Shown one piece after another: positions 1-6,694 of a stretch of DNA of 9,758 bases. This DNA comes from an uncultured Oscillibacter sp. Its GTDB lineage: Bacteria > Bacillota > Clostridia > Oscillospirales > Oscillospiraceae. The DNA is taken from assembly GCA_948435975.1 (NCBI GenBank), contig CAOJHG010000045.1, forward strand, positions 1 through 9,758. Reading direction: 5' to 3'. The stretch's first letter is position 1; each line of letters starts with the position of its first letter. The position numbers and the translations under genes were made by a program. The notes below the pieces were generated by a model. It searched no databases. It had not been told where the DNA came from and saw only the letters and a list, made by a program, of their open reading frames with translations.

Positions 1-416
1 GTAACACCTACGGCGTAGTCCGCGTCGTAGCCCTTCTTCTTCATAGCGGGAATCAGCATCCCGCCGATGGCCGCGCAGGAGGCGGCGGAAGACCCGGACA
101 TGCTGGCAAAGAGCATGCTGGCGAGGATCGTCACATGCCCCAGACTGCCGGTGATGTGTCCCACCAGCTTGCTGCTCAGCTCCACGATGCGCTTTGTAAT
201 ACCGCCTCCGTTCATCAGGGACCCGGCCAGCATGAAAAGCGGGATTGCCAGGGTGGTAAAGCTGTCCATAGTCGTCCACATTTTCTGAGCCAGAACCAGA
301 AGGGAGAGGTTATTGCTGCCCATCAAGTAGGCAATAGTTCCCACTCCGGTGCCAAAAGCAATGGGCACACCCAGAATCAGCAGGCCCAGAAAGAGCAGAA
401 TCATAATCACGACCAT
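1..416 (-). CDS. dctM: TRAP transporter large permease DctM, N-terminal part (cut by window edge)
   Basis: This is the large membrane subunit of a tripartite ATP-independent periplasmic (TRAP) transporter, the sodium-coupled channel that moves the substrate (usually an organic acid) across the cytoplasmic membrane. Only the first 138 codons lie in the window; the family is normally about 425 residues with 11-12 helices. The visible part begins with a hydrophobic helix (MVVIMILLFLGLLILGVPIA), continues with the typical 'TTLAIPLFMLAGSLM' stretch, and contains the strongly conserved DctM signature SMSGSSAASCAAIGGMLIPA followed by MKKKGYD. The ATG at 416 has an AGGAGGG ribosome binding site (424-430) lying inside the end of dctQ, with 7 bases of spacing. 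The dctQ stop is only 3 bases upstream, so the two are probably translationally coupled. Family assignment is secure; the substrate cannot be read from this part. Confidence 0.93.
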   Translation of the reverse strand, partial: MVVIMILLFLGLLILGVPIAFGTGVGTIAYLMGSNNLSLLVLAQKMWTTMDSFTTLAIPLFMLAGSLMNGGGITKRIVELSSKLVGHITGSLGHVTILASMLFASMSGSSAASCAAIGGMLIPAMKKKGYDADYAVGV

Positions 417-419
417 GTC

Positions 420-908
420 TCATCCCTCCTTCGTGTCCGGCGCATAGGTCACGGTGAAATCGTAGATCATCATGCGGATGAAGTTAATGATCATCAGGAC
501 CGCGCTGACGGGAATGAGCAGATAAATTTTGCTCATAGGGAGCTGGAGGGCTGAGGAGAGCTGCGTGGCGTTGGCCTGAGAATAGAGCACGCCGCCATAG
601 GCCAGGCAGGCACAGAAGAAGATGCACATCAGGTAGGAAAATGCGCTTAGGAAGCGCACGATGGATTTGGGCAGATTCTGAGTGAGAATGTCAATAGAGA
701 CGTGACGGCGGCTCATGATGCACATGGCGGACGCCAGGAAGCAGCAGACCATGAAGAAAATGCGGCACAGCTCCGAGGCCCAGGGCAGGGAGCTTTTGAA
801 GATGTAGCGGCCCAGCACGTCAGTGAAGCACAGCAGCGTGAAAGCGCAAAACAGCACAGCCACCAGCCCCTTCAGCGCCAGATCGTACCATTTGAAGAAG
901 GTCTTCAT
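420..908 (-). CDS. dctQ: TRAP transporter small permease DctQ
   Basis: This 162-residue protein is the small membrane subunit of the TRAP transporter. It packs against DctM in the cytoplasmic membrane and helps dock the substrate-loaded DctP. Four hydrophobic segments are visible at about residues 13-30, 47-64, 84-107 and 127-147, which is the standard DctQ topology. The family signature after helix 1 is present (D30-VLGRYIF, then S40-LPWASELCR), as is the loop after helix 2 (RRHVSIDIL, 67-75). The ATG at 908 is preceded by AAAGGAGGA at good spacing. It lies 74 bases after dctP, with a hairpin in the gap, and 3 bases before dctM. Length and topology are normal and nothing indicates damage. 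Confidence 0.93.
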   Translation of the reverse strand: MKTFFKWYDLALKGLVAVLFCAFTLLCFTDVLGRYIFKSSLPWASELCRIFFMVCCFLASAMCIMSRRHVSIDILTQNLPKSIVRFLSAFSYLMCIFFCACLAYGGVLYSQANATQLSSALQLPMSKIYLLIPVSAVLMIINFIRMMIYDFTVTYAPDTKEG

Positions 909-948
909 TGAAACGGGTCCTCCTTTATATTTGTGGGAAACAGCGTGA

Positions 949-971
949 GAGGGGCACAGAACGCGCCCCTC
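949..971 (-). promoter_or_regulatory. GC-rich stem-loop between dctP and dctQ
   Basis: GAGGGGC (949-955) and GCCCCTC (965-971) form a perfect 7-bp stem with a 9-base loop in the 74-bp gap between dctP and dctQ. No strong U-run follows on the minus strand, so it is not a convincing full terminator. In TRAP and ABC operons such hairpins behind the binding-protein gene commonly act as partial terminators or mRNA-stabilising structures that let the binding protein outnumber the membrane subunits. That role is inferred here from position. Confidence 0.5.
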
Positions 972-982
972 CTGCCCAGCGC

Positions 983-2065
983 TCAGGCCAAAGATTCGAT
1001 AAAATCCAGAGTGCTTTGATCGCCGTACTCGGAGATGTAATCCAAAGTCACGCTATGGAGCGTTTCCCGGATTTCCGCACGCTCCTCCGGCGTCACGTAG
1101 TAGAAGGTGCAGCCGCCCTCTTCCAGAGTGGTCATAATGCCCTCCATGATTTCGAAATACTCTTCCCGGGCCTCGGCACAGGCATCCAGACACGCCTGGT
1201 CAAATACGGCCTTCTGACTGTCAGTCATGGACTGATAGCGGGCCTCATTGATGATGGGGGCAGCGAAGGAGAAGGCGTGGTTATCCATAAAAACATAGGG
1301 GGCCTGCTCGTAGAGCTTGTTGGTGGCATACACGTCCAGCTGCTGTTCCACTACGTCGCACACGCCGGTGGAGAGGGCGGAGTAGATTTCGCTCATGTCA
1401 ATGTATACGGGATTGGCGCCCAGAGCCGTGAAGGAGTTGACGAACAAGGGCACCTCGGCGATGCGGAGCTTCTTACCAGCCAGGTCGTCGATGCTCTTCA
1501 TCTCGGTGGTAGAGAACAGGGCACGCCAGGAGGCGTAGTACATATCCGTGCAGCGGAGGTTGGCGAGGTCAATGATATCCTGCTTCACATTCTGGCCCAG
1601 CTCACTGTTCCAGGTGGCATAGCAATGGTCCTCGCTCTCATAGCTGTAGAGCCAGGAGATGGTGCACAGGGAGGGGGCGGAGCTCTCCAGGGAGCCGATG
1701 GTGGTAAAGACCATGTCGATGGAACCGGCCTTGACCGCCTGGATGGTATCGGAGAGTCCGCCTAGCTGGGCGTTGGTGTAGACATCAGCGGTGATATTGC
1801 CGCCAGAGAGTTTGTTGAGCTTATCGGCCAGCTTAAAGGCGACAATGCTGTCAATTGCGTCGTCGGCGGCACAGGTCGCAAGGGTCAGGGTGATGGGGTC
1901 GCCGTCAATGTCCGCGCTGCCGGAGGAACCGGAATCGGCGGAGCCGGAGGAAGAAGCGCCGGAATCGCCGCCAGAGCCGCTGGAGGCCCCGGAGCCACCG
2001 CCGCAGGCGGCCAGGGACAGGACCAGTGCAAGAGCCAGAATCAGGGCAGACAGTCTTTTCTTCAT
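983..2065 (-). CDS. dctP: TRAP transporter substrate-binding lipoprotein DctP
   Basis: This 360-residue extracytoplasmic receptor captures the substrate and delivers it to DctQ/DctM. The N-terminus is a lipoprotein signal peptide (MKKRLSALILALALVLSLAAC) with lipobox LAAC and acylated Cys21, followed by a Gly/Ser/Asp spacer to about residue 55. The mature domain has the DctP layout: a V-Y-x-N-A-Q-L-G segment (95-102), AVKAGSIDMVF (110-120), and GKKLRI (198-202), whose Arg201 sits where the family's carboxylate-binding arginine lies. This is followed by EIYSALSTGVCDVVEQQ (226-242) and DNHAFS (261-266). The ATG has AAAAGGAG 9 bases upstream. It follows the hydrolase gene by 69 bp in the same direction and precedes dctQ. 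The conserved arginine suggests a monocarboxylate or dicarboxylate ligand; its identity is unknown. The protein appears intact. Confidence 0.93.
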   Translation of the reverse strand: MKKRLSALILALALVLSLAACGGGSGASSGSGGDSGASSSGSADSGSSGSADIDGDPITLTLATCAADDAIDSIVAFKLADKLNKLSGGNITADVYTNAQLGGLSDTIQAVKAGSIDMVFTTIGSLESSAPSLCTISWLYSYESEDHCYATWNSELGQNVKQDIIDLANLRCTDMYYASWRALFSTTEMKSIDDLAGKKLRIAEVPLFVNSFTALGANPVYIDMSEIYSALSTGVCDVVEQQLDVYATNKLYEQAPYVFMDNHAFSFAAPIINEARYQSMTDSQKAVFDQACLDACAEAREEYFEIMEGIMTTLEEGGCTFYYVTPEERAEIRETLHSVTLDYISEYGDQSTLDFIESLA

Positions 2066-2134
2066 GATACATTACTCCTTTTCATTTTCCCTTTGTTTCT
2101 ATCAGGAACCACGTTTTGTGGTGTCACTGCGGAC

Positions 2135-2983
2135 TCAGTCGCCATCGGCAATCATTTTATGGAAGCCATCCAGCACCCCTTGGAGATAGCTTTTCCATTC
2201 TGCCGGGTCAATAAAGGGATTGGGTGCGTTCAGGTCCTCCAGATGCCGTTGATGCTTTTCAAAGGTGTGGTTCTGGTTCGGGTGGTTCCCCAGGACGATG
2301 TCTACAGGACGGTCCAGCACCTTTACAAGCCCGGTCTCAAAGGCGGCGCGGCTCTTCCCCATATCCTCCCCTTCAGCGGCATAGCGCCGAAAATGCTCCC
2401 GGCAGAGGGTATTCAAGCCAGCGCCTCCATGCATGGCGGCGGTGTAGGTCTTCCCTTGGTGCTCCGTTTGGAAGAAGATGCTCAGCACGCCGGGGCTATG
2501 GCCGGGGGTCAGAACAAACTCCAGGGTCGTGTTTCCCAGGGTGAGGGATTCACCGTCCCGTATGGGGATGTCGGGCTGGAAGAGGGAACTGTAGGGGAAT
2601 TCCTGGTCGGCGTCGAAACTGAGGACGGGGTGGTCTCGGAACATGGCGGCGTCGGCCTCGTGGAGAACGGTTTGTGCTCCCGAGAGGCTTTTCAGAAGGT
2701 TCGTGCCGCCAATGTGGTCTACGTGCCCGTGGGAGTGGATGATGTAGCGGATGTCCTCCGGGCGGAAGCCTGCCTCCCAAATGGATTGGATCAGAAGGGA
2801 ACGGGTCTGGGGGAAGCCGGTGTCCAGAAGAATGAGGCCGCTTCCGGTGTCGATGATGTGGGAGCTGACCAGGGCATTGCCCACATATGTAATATGATCC
2901 GTGAGGGGGAAGGGCTGTTTCCGGAGTCCAGCGAGGTTCCGGAAAGCCGGAGCAAAGGTAGAGGCGTCGACGATATACTGCAA
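2135..2983 (-). CDS. metallo-beta-lactamase-fold hydrolase
   Basis: A zinc-dependent hydrolase of the metallo-beta-lactamase superfamily, about 282 residues, with no signal peptide and so probably cytoplasmic. Visible motifs are LILLDTGFP (Asp before the metal site), HSHGHVDHIGG (the HxHxDH metal motif), LTPGHSPG (third metal His) and LGNHPNQNH (final His). The TPGHSPG and 'NHP' spacing resembles subclass B3-like enzymes, but the reaction could equally be on a lactone, thioester or amide. The frame is open up to a TTG at 3028, which lacks a ribosome binding site. I chose the TTG at 2983 because GGAAGGA (2994-3000) lies 10 bases upstream; the GTG at 2992 is too close to it. It is the first gene after the promoter at 3065-3093 and reads into dctPQM. 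It may process the imported compound or a precursor, which is inference. Confidence 0.88.
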   Translation of the reverse strand: MQYIVDASTFAPAFRNLAGLRKQPFPLTDHITYVGNALVSSHIIDTGSGLILLDTGFPQTRSLLIQSIWEAGFRPEDIRYIIHSHGHVDHIGGTNLLKSLSGAQTVLHEADAAMFRDHPVLSFDADQEFPYSSLFQPDIPIRDGESLTLGNTTLEFVLTPGHSPGVLSIFFQTEHQGKTYTAAMHGGAGLNTLCREHFRRYAAEGEDMGKSRAAFETGLVKVLDRPVDIVLGNHPNQNHTFEKHQRHLEDLNAPNPFIDPAEWKSYLQGVLDGFHKMIADGD

Positions 2984-3064
2984 GAAACTCACATCCTTCC
3001 AACAGCGTCCGGGAATTGGGCAGATCAAACAATTTATCGCGGGCCGGACGGTTTTCCTGTGAGC

Positions 3065-3093
3065 ATTTTATGAAAAATCCGGCGGTTTGTAAA
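3065..3093 (-). promoter_or_regulatory. sigma-A-type promoter for the hydrolase-TRAP operon
   Basis: Read on the minus strand, TTTACA (3088-3093, 5 of 6 to TTGACA) and TAAAAT (3065-3070, 5 of 6 to TATAAT) are separated by exactly 17 bases. Transcription would start near 3058, giving a leader of about 75 bases before the preferred TTG at 2983. It is the best promoter match in the divergent spacer. An inverted repeat abuts its -35 element. Confidence 0.6.
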
Positions 3094-3094
3094 T

Positions 3095-3110
3095 TTCTAA
3101 AATGTTAGAA
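3095..3110. promoter_or_regulatory. inverted repeat next to the -35 box (candidate operator)
   Basis: TTCTAA-AATG-TTAGAA is a perfect 6-bp inverted repeat with a 4-base spacer, starting one base upstream of the -35 hexamer of the minus-strand promoter. Its centre is about 45 bases upstream of the predicted transcription start, a typical place for an activator contacting RNA polymerase. Its link to the neighbouring AraC-type protein is inferred from position only. Confidence 0.4.
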
Positions 3111-3151
3111 GCGTAGCCCCTTTTTTGGCAGAACCAAAAAAAGGATTACGC
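3111..3151. repeat. long imperfect palindrome in the divergent spacer
   Basis: The outer arms GCGTA (3111-3115) and TACGC (3147-3151) enclose an inner stem, CC-T6-GG (3119-3128) against CC-A7-GG (3134-3144), with loop CAGAA and one extra A in the right arm. Neither strand shows a following U-run in the right place, so it does not read as a normal terminator. It lies between the two divergent promoters and could be a shared operator or a cruciform or bend element. Confidence 0.5.
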
Positions 3152-3205
3152 ACCCAAAAAATTATTCATTTATTTTTCCCCAAAAGACCAGGGCCGCTTT
3201 CGGAC

Positions 3206-3234
3206 TTGTAATGTTTTGGCTGTTGTGGTAGACT
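3206..3234 (+). promoter_or_regulatory. weak promoter for the AraC regulator operon
   Basis: TTGTAA (3206-3211) and TAGACT (3229-3234), each 4 of 6 to consensus, are 17 bases apart. An A/T-rich stretch (about 3156-3184) lies upstream and could act as an UP-type element. A start near 3241 would give a leader of about 60 bases before the ATG at 3300. The match is only fair. Confidence 0.35.
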
Positions 3235-3299
3235 GGAGGAGAAAACCTGATCGGAATTCTGGCTATTTCGCCGAACCCCACTTGGCTGGAGGGCGCCCT

Positions 3300-5483
3300 A
3301 TGAAACGCTTCTTATCCCTTGTGAACGCGAAAAGACGCAATGCCACCTTCACAAAGCTCATTCAAAATCTCTTTCTCACCCTGATTCTTGTCACCGTTCT
3401 GTGCGGACTTCTGGTCCTTTTCATCCTTGTCCAGCAAAGCGAACAGGAGCTTGAGGAAGCCCGCCTCCTGGAGGCGGATCAGGCCGTGGGCCAGATTGAC
3501 AACCGCATTCTCGCGGTGCGGGATATCTTGCTCCGCCTCAGTGGGGACAGCCGCATCATCTATGCCGCTATGGTCCCCGGAGACCTTACCCCCACCGCAG
3601 ATTATAACTGCGCTTCTGCCCTTAATGAGCACCTGGCGGACAGCGCTTGCATCCGCGATCTCTATCTCTATGTTCCGGGAGCTGGTGTGGTCTGCTCCGC
3701 CAATTCCGGGACCACCGTTCTCTCCCGCTCCGGCGCGCAGAAAATTCTGGAGCAGCATACGGCGCGGCCAGTACGCTATCACAAGGGAGAACTGACCTGG
3801 ATTTCCCTGGAGCGGGCAGAGGGAAAGGTGTATCTGCTCTGCGATTTTCTCTATTCTTTGAACCGGCCCGCCGGAGTTTTGGCGGCAGAGCTGCTCCCCA
3901 CCACATTTTCATGCTCTTCGGCCGGACTGGCGGATGGATGCTACTGTGAACTGCTGCTTTCCAGCGGTGAGCAGATCTTCCGCAGCAGTTCGGAAAAGCC
4001 CGACGGACTGACGGCGGTTTCCCGCCAGTCCGGACAGTTCGACTACCGGCTGGACTATTACACCCAAACGCCCACCGTACTGGCAACCGTCACCCGGGTG
4101 ATGAAGTTCATCCTGCCCCTGTGGATTCTCGTGGCCGCCTTCGACATGCTGCTGGCCTTTGACGTAGCCCATGCGCTGTACGCGCCTATGGGAAAGCTGG
4201 TGCGCACAGTTCAGGAGAAGTGTTTTTTGCCCAAGGAGGCTCTGGAAAGCGGCGACGCGTATCAGCTTGTAACCCGCGCCTTGGAGAACAGCCGGAACCG
4301 GGAACAGGCCCTTTCCGCCGCCATGCAGGCATGTCTGCCCCACATCCTTGAAAGCGTATGCCAGCACCTGCTGGGGGGCCGGGACGTGGACGCAGATAAG
4401 CTCCAGGCCGCCATGGTTTTGGATGGTCCGGACCATGTCCTCCGGGATGGAAAAAGCCTTATAGTGTTCGCGCTCCTGCGCCCGGACGGCCAAACTCCAG
4501 GCGCCATTGAAAGCGAACTGATCCTTTTGTCCCTTCAGGAGGGTGCAGAGCGGCTTCGCGGGAAAGAAAATCTGCTTCCGCTGATTCTCCCCCGGCTGGA
4601 CCACCGCTATGTGCTTCTGGGCGCCTGGGAGAACGGAGCGGAGGACCTTCCGGAGGATGTCCGGAACCTTCTGGAGGGCATCGCAAACAAAAACGGCCTG
4701 CATCTTGAAACCAGTAGCCTTTTTCCTCTCCCGCTGCTTCAGGACCTTCAGCCTGCCTTTCAGGAGGCGTCCCGGCAGCTGGAGCGCCAAATCTATTATC
4801 TGCGCCCCGACGACGGAAGGCCGTCTTCAGAACTGGAAGAGGGAACGCTGGTTTCCAGCACGGTGGAGGCTATCGTCCGGGAGTACCGGAGCTATGTAGA
4901 TGCCTCAGAGTCGGAGAAGGCTGTAGCGGCCGTGGAGAAGGGGCTGGAAACGCTGCTTTCCGATGCTTCCGCCTCCTCCGGGCCGGATCAGAATCTGGCT
5001 GCGTTGCAGAATGAATTGATGGCCTTTCTGATTACCAGAGATGTGGATGTGCGGACTTTGCGGCAGCTTCCTTTGAAAGGGGCGCCGCCGGACTGCCGCG
5101 CATTTCTGGACGGCCTGCGGACTGTGACTGAATCCCTGACCAGAAATAAAGTCCATGTGGCCGCAGTACGGATGCAGGAACTGGTTCAGGAATATTACAC
5201 AGATAGTACGCTGTCCTTGGGCTGGGTGGCAGACAGGCTGGATATGAACCAGTCCTATCTTAGCGCCTTGTTTACCCGGGAATGGGGCGAGGGCTTCTTG
5301 GATTACCTGAACGACTATCGGGTGGAGAAGGCAAAGGATATGCTGGAGTGTACGGAGACGCTGGTGAAGGAAGTGGGATTCAGGGTGGGCTTCAGCTCCG
5401 CACAAAGCTTTAACCGGGTCTTCAAGCGCTATACCGGTATGACGCCGGGACAGTATCAGCGTTCCTGCGGAAAGGGAGGGTGA
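3300..5483 (+). CDS. transmembrane AraC-family sensor-regulator (YesN-like output domain)
   Basis: This 727-residue one-component regulator appears able to sense outside the cell and bind DNA inside. The ATG at 3300 is chosen because GGAGG (3288-3292) lies 7 bases upstream; the frame is open further up but has no better start. Segments, numbered from this Met: helix 1 at about 19-45, an extracytoplasmic region of about 220 residues (46-262), and helix 2 at about 267-290. A HAMP-position linker with the sequence APMGKLVRTV follows, then a long cytoplasmic middle region, and an AraC/XylS double helix-turn-helix at about 625-724. The latter includes LSLGWVADRLDMNQSYLSAL, YLNDYRVEKAKDML, VGFRVGFSSAQSFNRVFKR and the family-ending YTGMTPGQYQ. 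No phosphoacceptor receiver domain is seen. It lies divergent to the hydrolase-TRAP operon, its likely target, and 3 bp before a membrane-anchored binding protein. The extracytoplasmic part resembles no family I can name with certainty; a Cache-like fold is a guess. Confidence 0.9.
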   Translation: MKRFLSLVNAKRRNATFTKLIQNLFLTLILVTVLCGLLVLFILVQQSEQELEEARLLEADQAVGQIDNRILAVRDILLRLSGDSRIIYAAMVPGDLTPTADYNCASALNEHLADSACIRDLYLYVPGAGVVCSANSGTTVLSRSGAQKILEQHTARPVRYHKGELTWISLERAEGKVYLLCDFLYSLNRPAGVLAAELLPTTFSCSSAGLADGCYCELLLSSGEQIFRSSSEKPDGLTAVSRQSGQFDYRLDYYTQTPTVLATVTRVMKFILPLWILVAAFDMLLAFDVAHALYAPMGKLVRTVQEKCFLPKEALESGDAYQLVTRALENSRNREQALSAAMQACLPHILESVCQHLLGGRDVDADKLQAAMVLDGPDHVLRDGKSLIVFALLRPDGQTPGAIESELILLSLQEGAERLRGKENLLPLILPRLDHRYVLLGAWENGAEDLPEDVRNLLEGIANKNGLHLETSSLFPLPLLQDLQPAFQEASRQLERQIYYLRPDDGRPSSELEEGTLVSSTVEAIVREYRSYVDASESEKAVAAVEKGLETLLSDASASSGPDQNLAALQNELMAFLITRDVDVRTLRQLPLKGAPPDCRAFLDGLRTVTESLTRNKVHVAAVRMQELVQEYYTDSTLSLGWVADRLDMNQSYLSALFTREWGEGFLDYLNDYRVEKAKDMLECTETLVKEVGFRVGFSSAQSFNRVFKRYTGMTPGQYQRSCGKGG

Positions 5484-5486
5484 GAA

Positions 5487-6515
5487 ATGCGAAAGCGTTT
5501 TACGCTGCTGGGGATGATCGCTGTTTTGGTTCTGCTGATGGGGGCCGCGCTCTTCTGGAGCATGAAGGATCGGCCTGCGCCTGCAGTTCAGACGGCCCTG
5601 CCGGAAGAGGCGTCTGCGGAGGAGCGGCCTGTGGTGCTGAAACTGTTTTCCCCCTATTCTCCCGGCTCTTTCCCCTCCCATATGTTAAAGGTATTCTGCG
5701 ACAGTGTATACAGCATGTCAGACAACACCCTGGTAGTCCAGCTCTATGAGGGCGGAGCCTTCCGGGAGGAGCGGAACAATCTGCAGGCCCTGAAGAGCGG
5801 CACTCTGGAGATGTGTGCGGTGTCCTGTGAGTGTCTGCCTCAGCTTGTGCCGGAGTCCGCACCGCTGTTTACGCTGTTCCGTTGTTCCACCCAAGAGGAG
5901 GCGATGACGCTCCTGGAGGGGGAGGAGGCTCAGGCTGTTTACAGCCGGATGGAAGACATGGGAATTATGCGCCTGGGCAGCTTTTGGAACGGCTTTCACT
6001 GGCTATGGACTGCGGAGCCCCTTTCCGGCGTACAGGATTTTAAAACGCTGCGTCTTGGGATTCCGGACGTGAGGATGCTGCAAAGCGGCTTTCAGAATCT
6101 GACGGACGCCCTCGTAGTCACTAACAGCGGCAGCCTTCCCTTGGGCCTCCAGTCCGGCTCCATCAACGCCTGTGAGCAGAATCTGACAGAGGCCATGCAG
6201 CAGGGCGTCAGTCAGTTTGCCCCCTATTGCCTGGAACTGAACCACGCCTACTCCGCCATCAGCCTCCTGGTGACAAGGCGTGCCTGGGATGCCCTGACGT
6301 CGGAGGAACAAACCGTACTCCAGAATTGTGTTATTCATATTTTGGATTACTCCGCGGAGCAATACCAGCGCTTCCTTCCGCTGTGGAAGAATAAAATGAG
6401 TGTATACAACCACGTGGAGTTCTATCATCTCCCGGCGGTCCAGCAGGCGGAGCTGGAGCAACGGATGCGGGAACAGTCGATGTCATATGTGGAGGAATTG
6501 CTTGCGGCGGAGTGA
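5487..6515 (+). CDS. membrane-anchored DctP-like solute-binding protein (probable sensor subunit)
   Basis: A 342-residue DctP-family protein without DctQ/DctM partners of its own. Residues 7-25 form one hydrophobic helix (LLGMIAVLVLLMGAALFWS) with no lipobox cysteine, so it should stay anchored by that helix, facing outward, with a linker to about residue 47. The domain aligns by eye with the neighbouring DctP: LQALKSGTLEM (99-109) against AVKAGSIDMVF; TLRLG with Arg189 in the carboxylate-binding position; LGLQSGSINACEQN (219-232) against SALSTGVCDVVEQQ; NHAYS (252-256) against NHAFS. Its ribosome binding site (GGGAGGG) overlaps the regulator's end, and the genes are 3 bp apart, implying coupled translation. 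The likely role is ligand sensing for the AraC protein, as membrane-anchored XylFII does for the LytS kinase in Clostridium. A second receptor for the same transporter is the alternative. Confidence 0.85.
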   Translation: MRKRFTLLGMIAVLVLLMGAALFWSMKDRPAPAVQTALPEEASAEERPVVLKLFSPYSPGSFPSHMLKVFCDSVYSMSDNTLVVQLYEGGAFREERNNLQALKSGTLEMCAVSCECLPQLVPESAPLFTLFRCSTQEEAMTLLEGEEAQAVYSRMEDMGIMRLGSFWNGFHWLWTAEPLSGVQDFKTLRLGIPDVRMLQSGFQNLTDALVVTNSGSLPLGLQSGSINACEQNLTEAMQQGVSQFAPYCLELNHAYSAISLLVTRRAWDALTSEEQTVLQNCVIHILDYSAEQYQRFLPLWKNKMSVYNHVEFYHLPAVQQAELEQRMREQSMSYVEELLAAE

Positions 6516-6524
6516 TGCCGCCGC
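6504..6524 (+). terminator. stem-loop spanning the stop codon of the sensor operon
   Basis: GCGGCGG (6504-6510) and CCGCCGC (6518-6524) form a perfect 7-bp GC-only stem with loop AGTGATG, which contains the TGA stop. No T-run follows, so as it stands it is not a complete intrinsic terminator. The downstream tail may have been replaced by the adjoining insertion sequence. Confidence 0.4.
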
Positions 6525-6694
6525 ACCTGGGGAGAAGAGATGGGAGGCTGTGTGAATTTGAGTAAATGGTTTCTGAGAGCATTCCTATAGAACGTGAAGA
6601 AAGGGATGGTATTGGAAAAGTAAAATCTCCCAATCTAAGATGGGAAAGGAGCTGTAAACTCTGGCCCATCAAAAAGAGAAGGAGATTTTGCAGT
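6525..6694 (+). other. non-coding left end of the IS110-like element (possible bridge-RNA remnant)
   Basis: About 170 bases lie between the sensor operon and the transposase remnant, with no convincing gene. IS110-group elements encode their bridge RNA in the non-coding stretch upstream of the transposase, and this length is suitable. Visible structure: GATGGG (6639-6644) pairs with CCCATC (6665-6670), with GAG/CTC inside. The same GATGGG can instead pair with CCCAATC (6629-6635) just upstream, giving two exclusive folds. AAGGAG (6679-6684) is the transposase ribosome binding site. The exact left boundary of the element is not visible. The bridge-RNA reading is inference. Confidence 0.3.

Noticed and set aside
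908..1765. Long plus-strand open frame of 285 codons opposite dctP
   Set aside because: It lies antisense to a clear DctP gene in GC-rich DNA, has no family motif, and its composition is a by-product of the dctP codons.
2550..3032. Second minus-strand frame overlapping the hydrolase start
   Set aside because: Pro/Arg-rich out-of-frame translation of the hydrolase gene with no domain features.
2093..3073. Long plus-strand open frame of 326 codons opposite the hydrolase
   Set aside because: Antisense shadow of the metallo-beta-lactamase-fold gene, which has all its metal motifs on the minus strand.
3909..4790. Minus-strand open frame of 293 codons opposite the AraC regulator
   Set aside because: It overlaps a gene with firm domain evidence and shows no recognisable motif or ribosome binding site.
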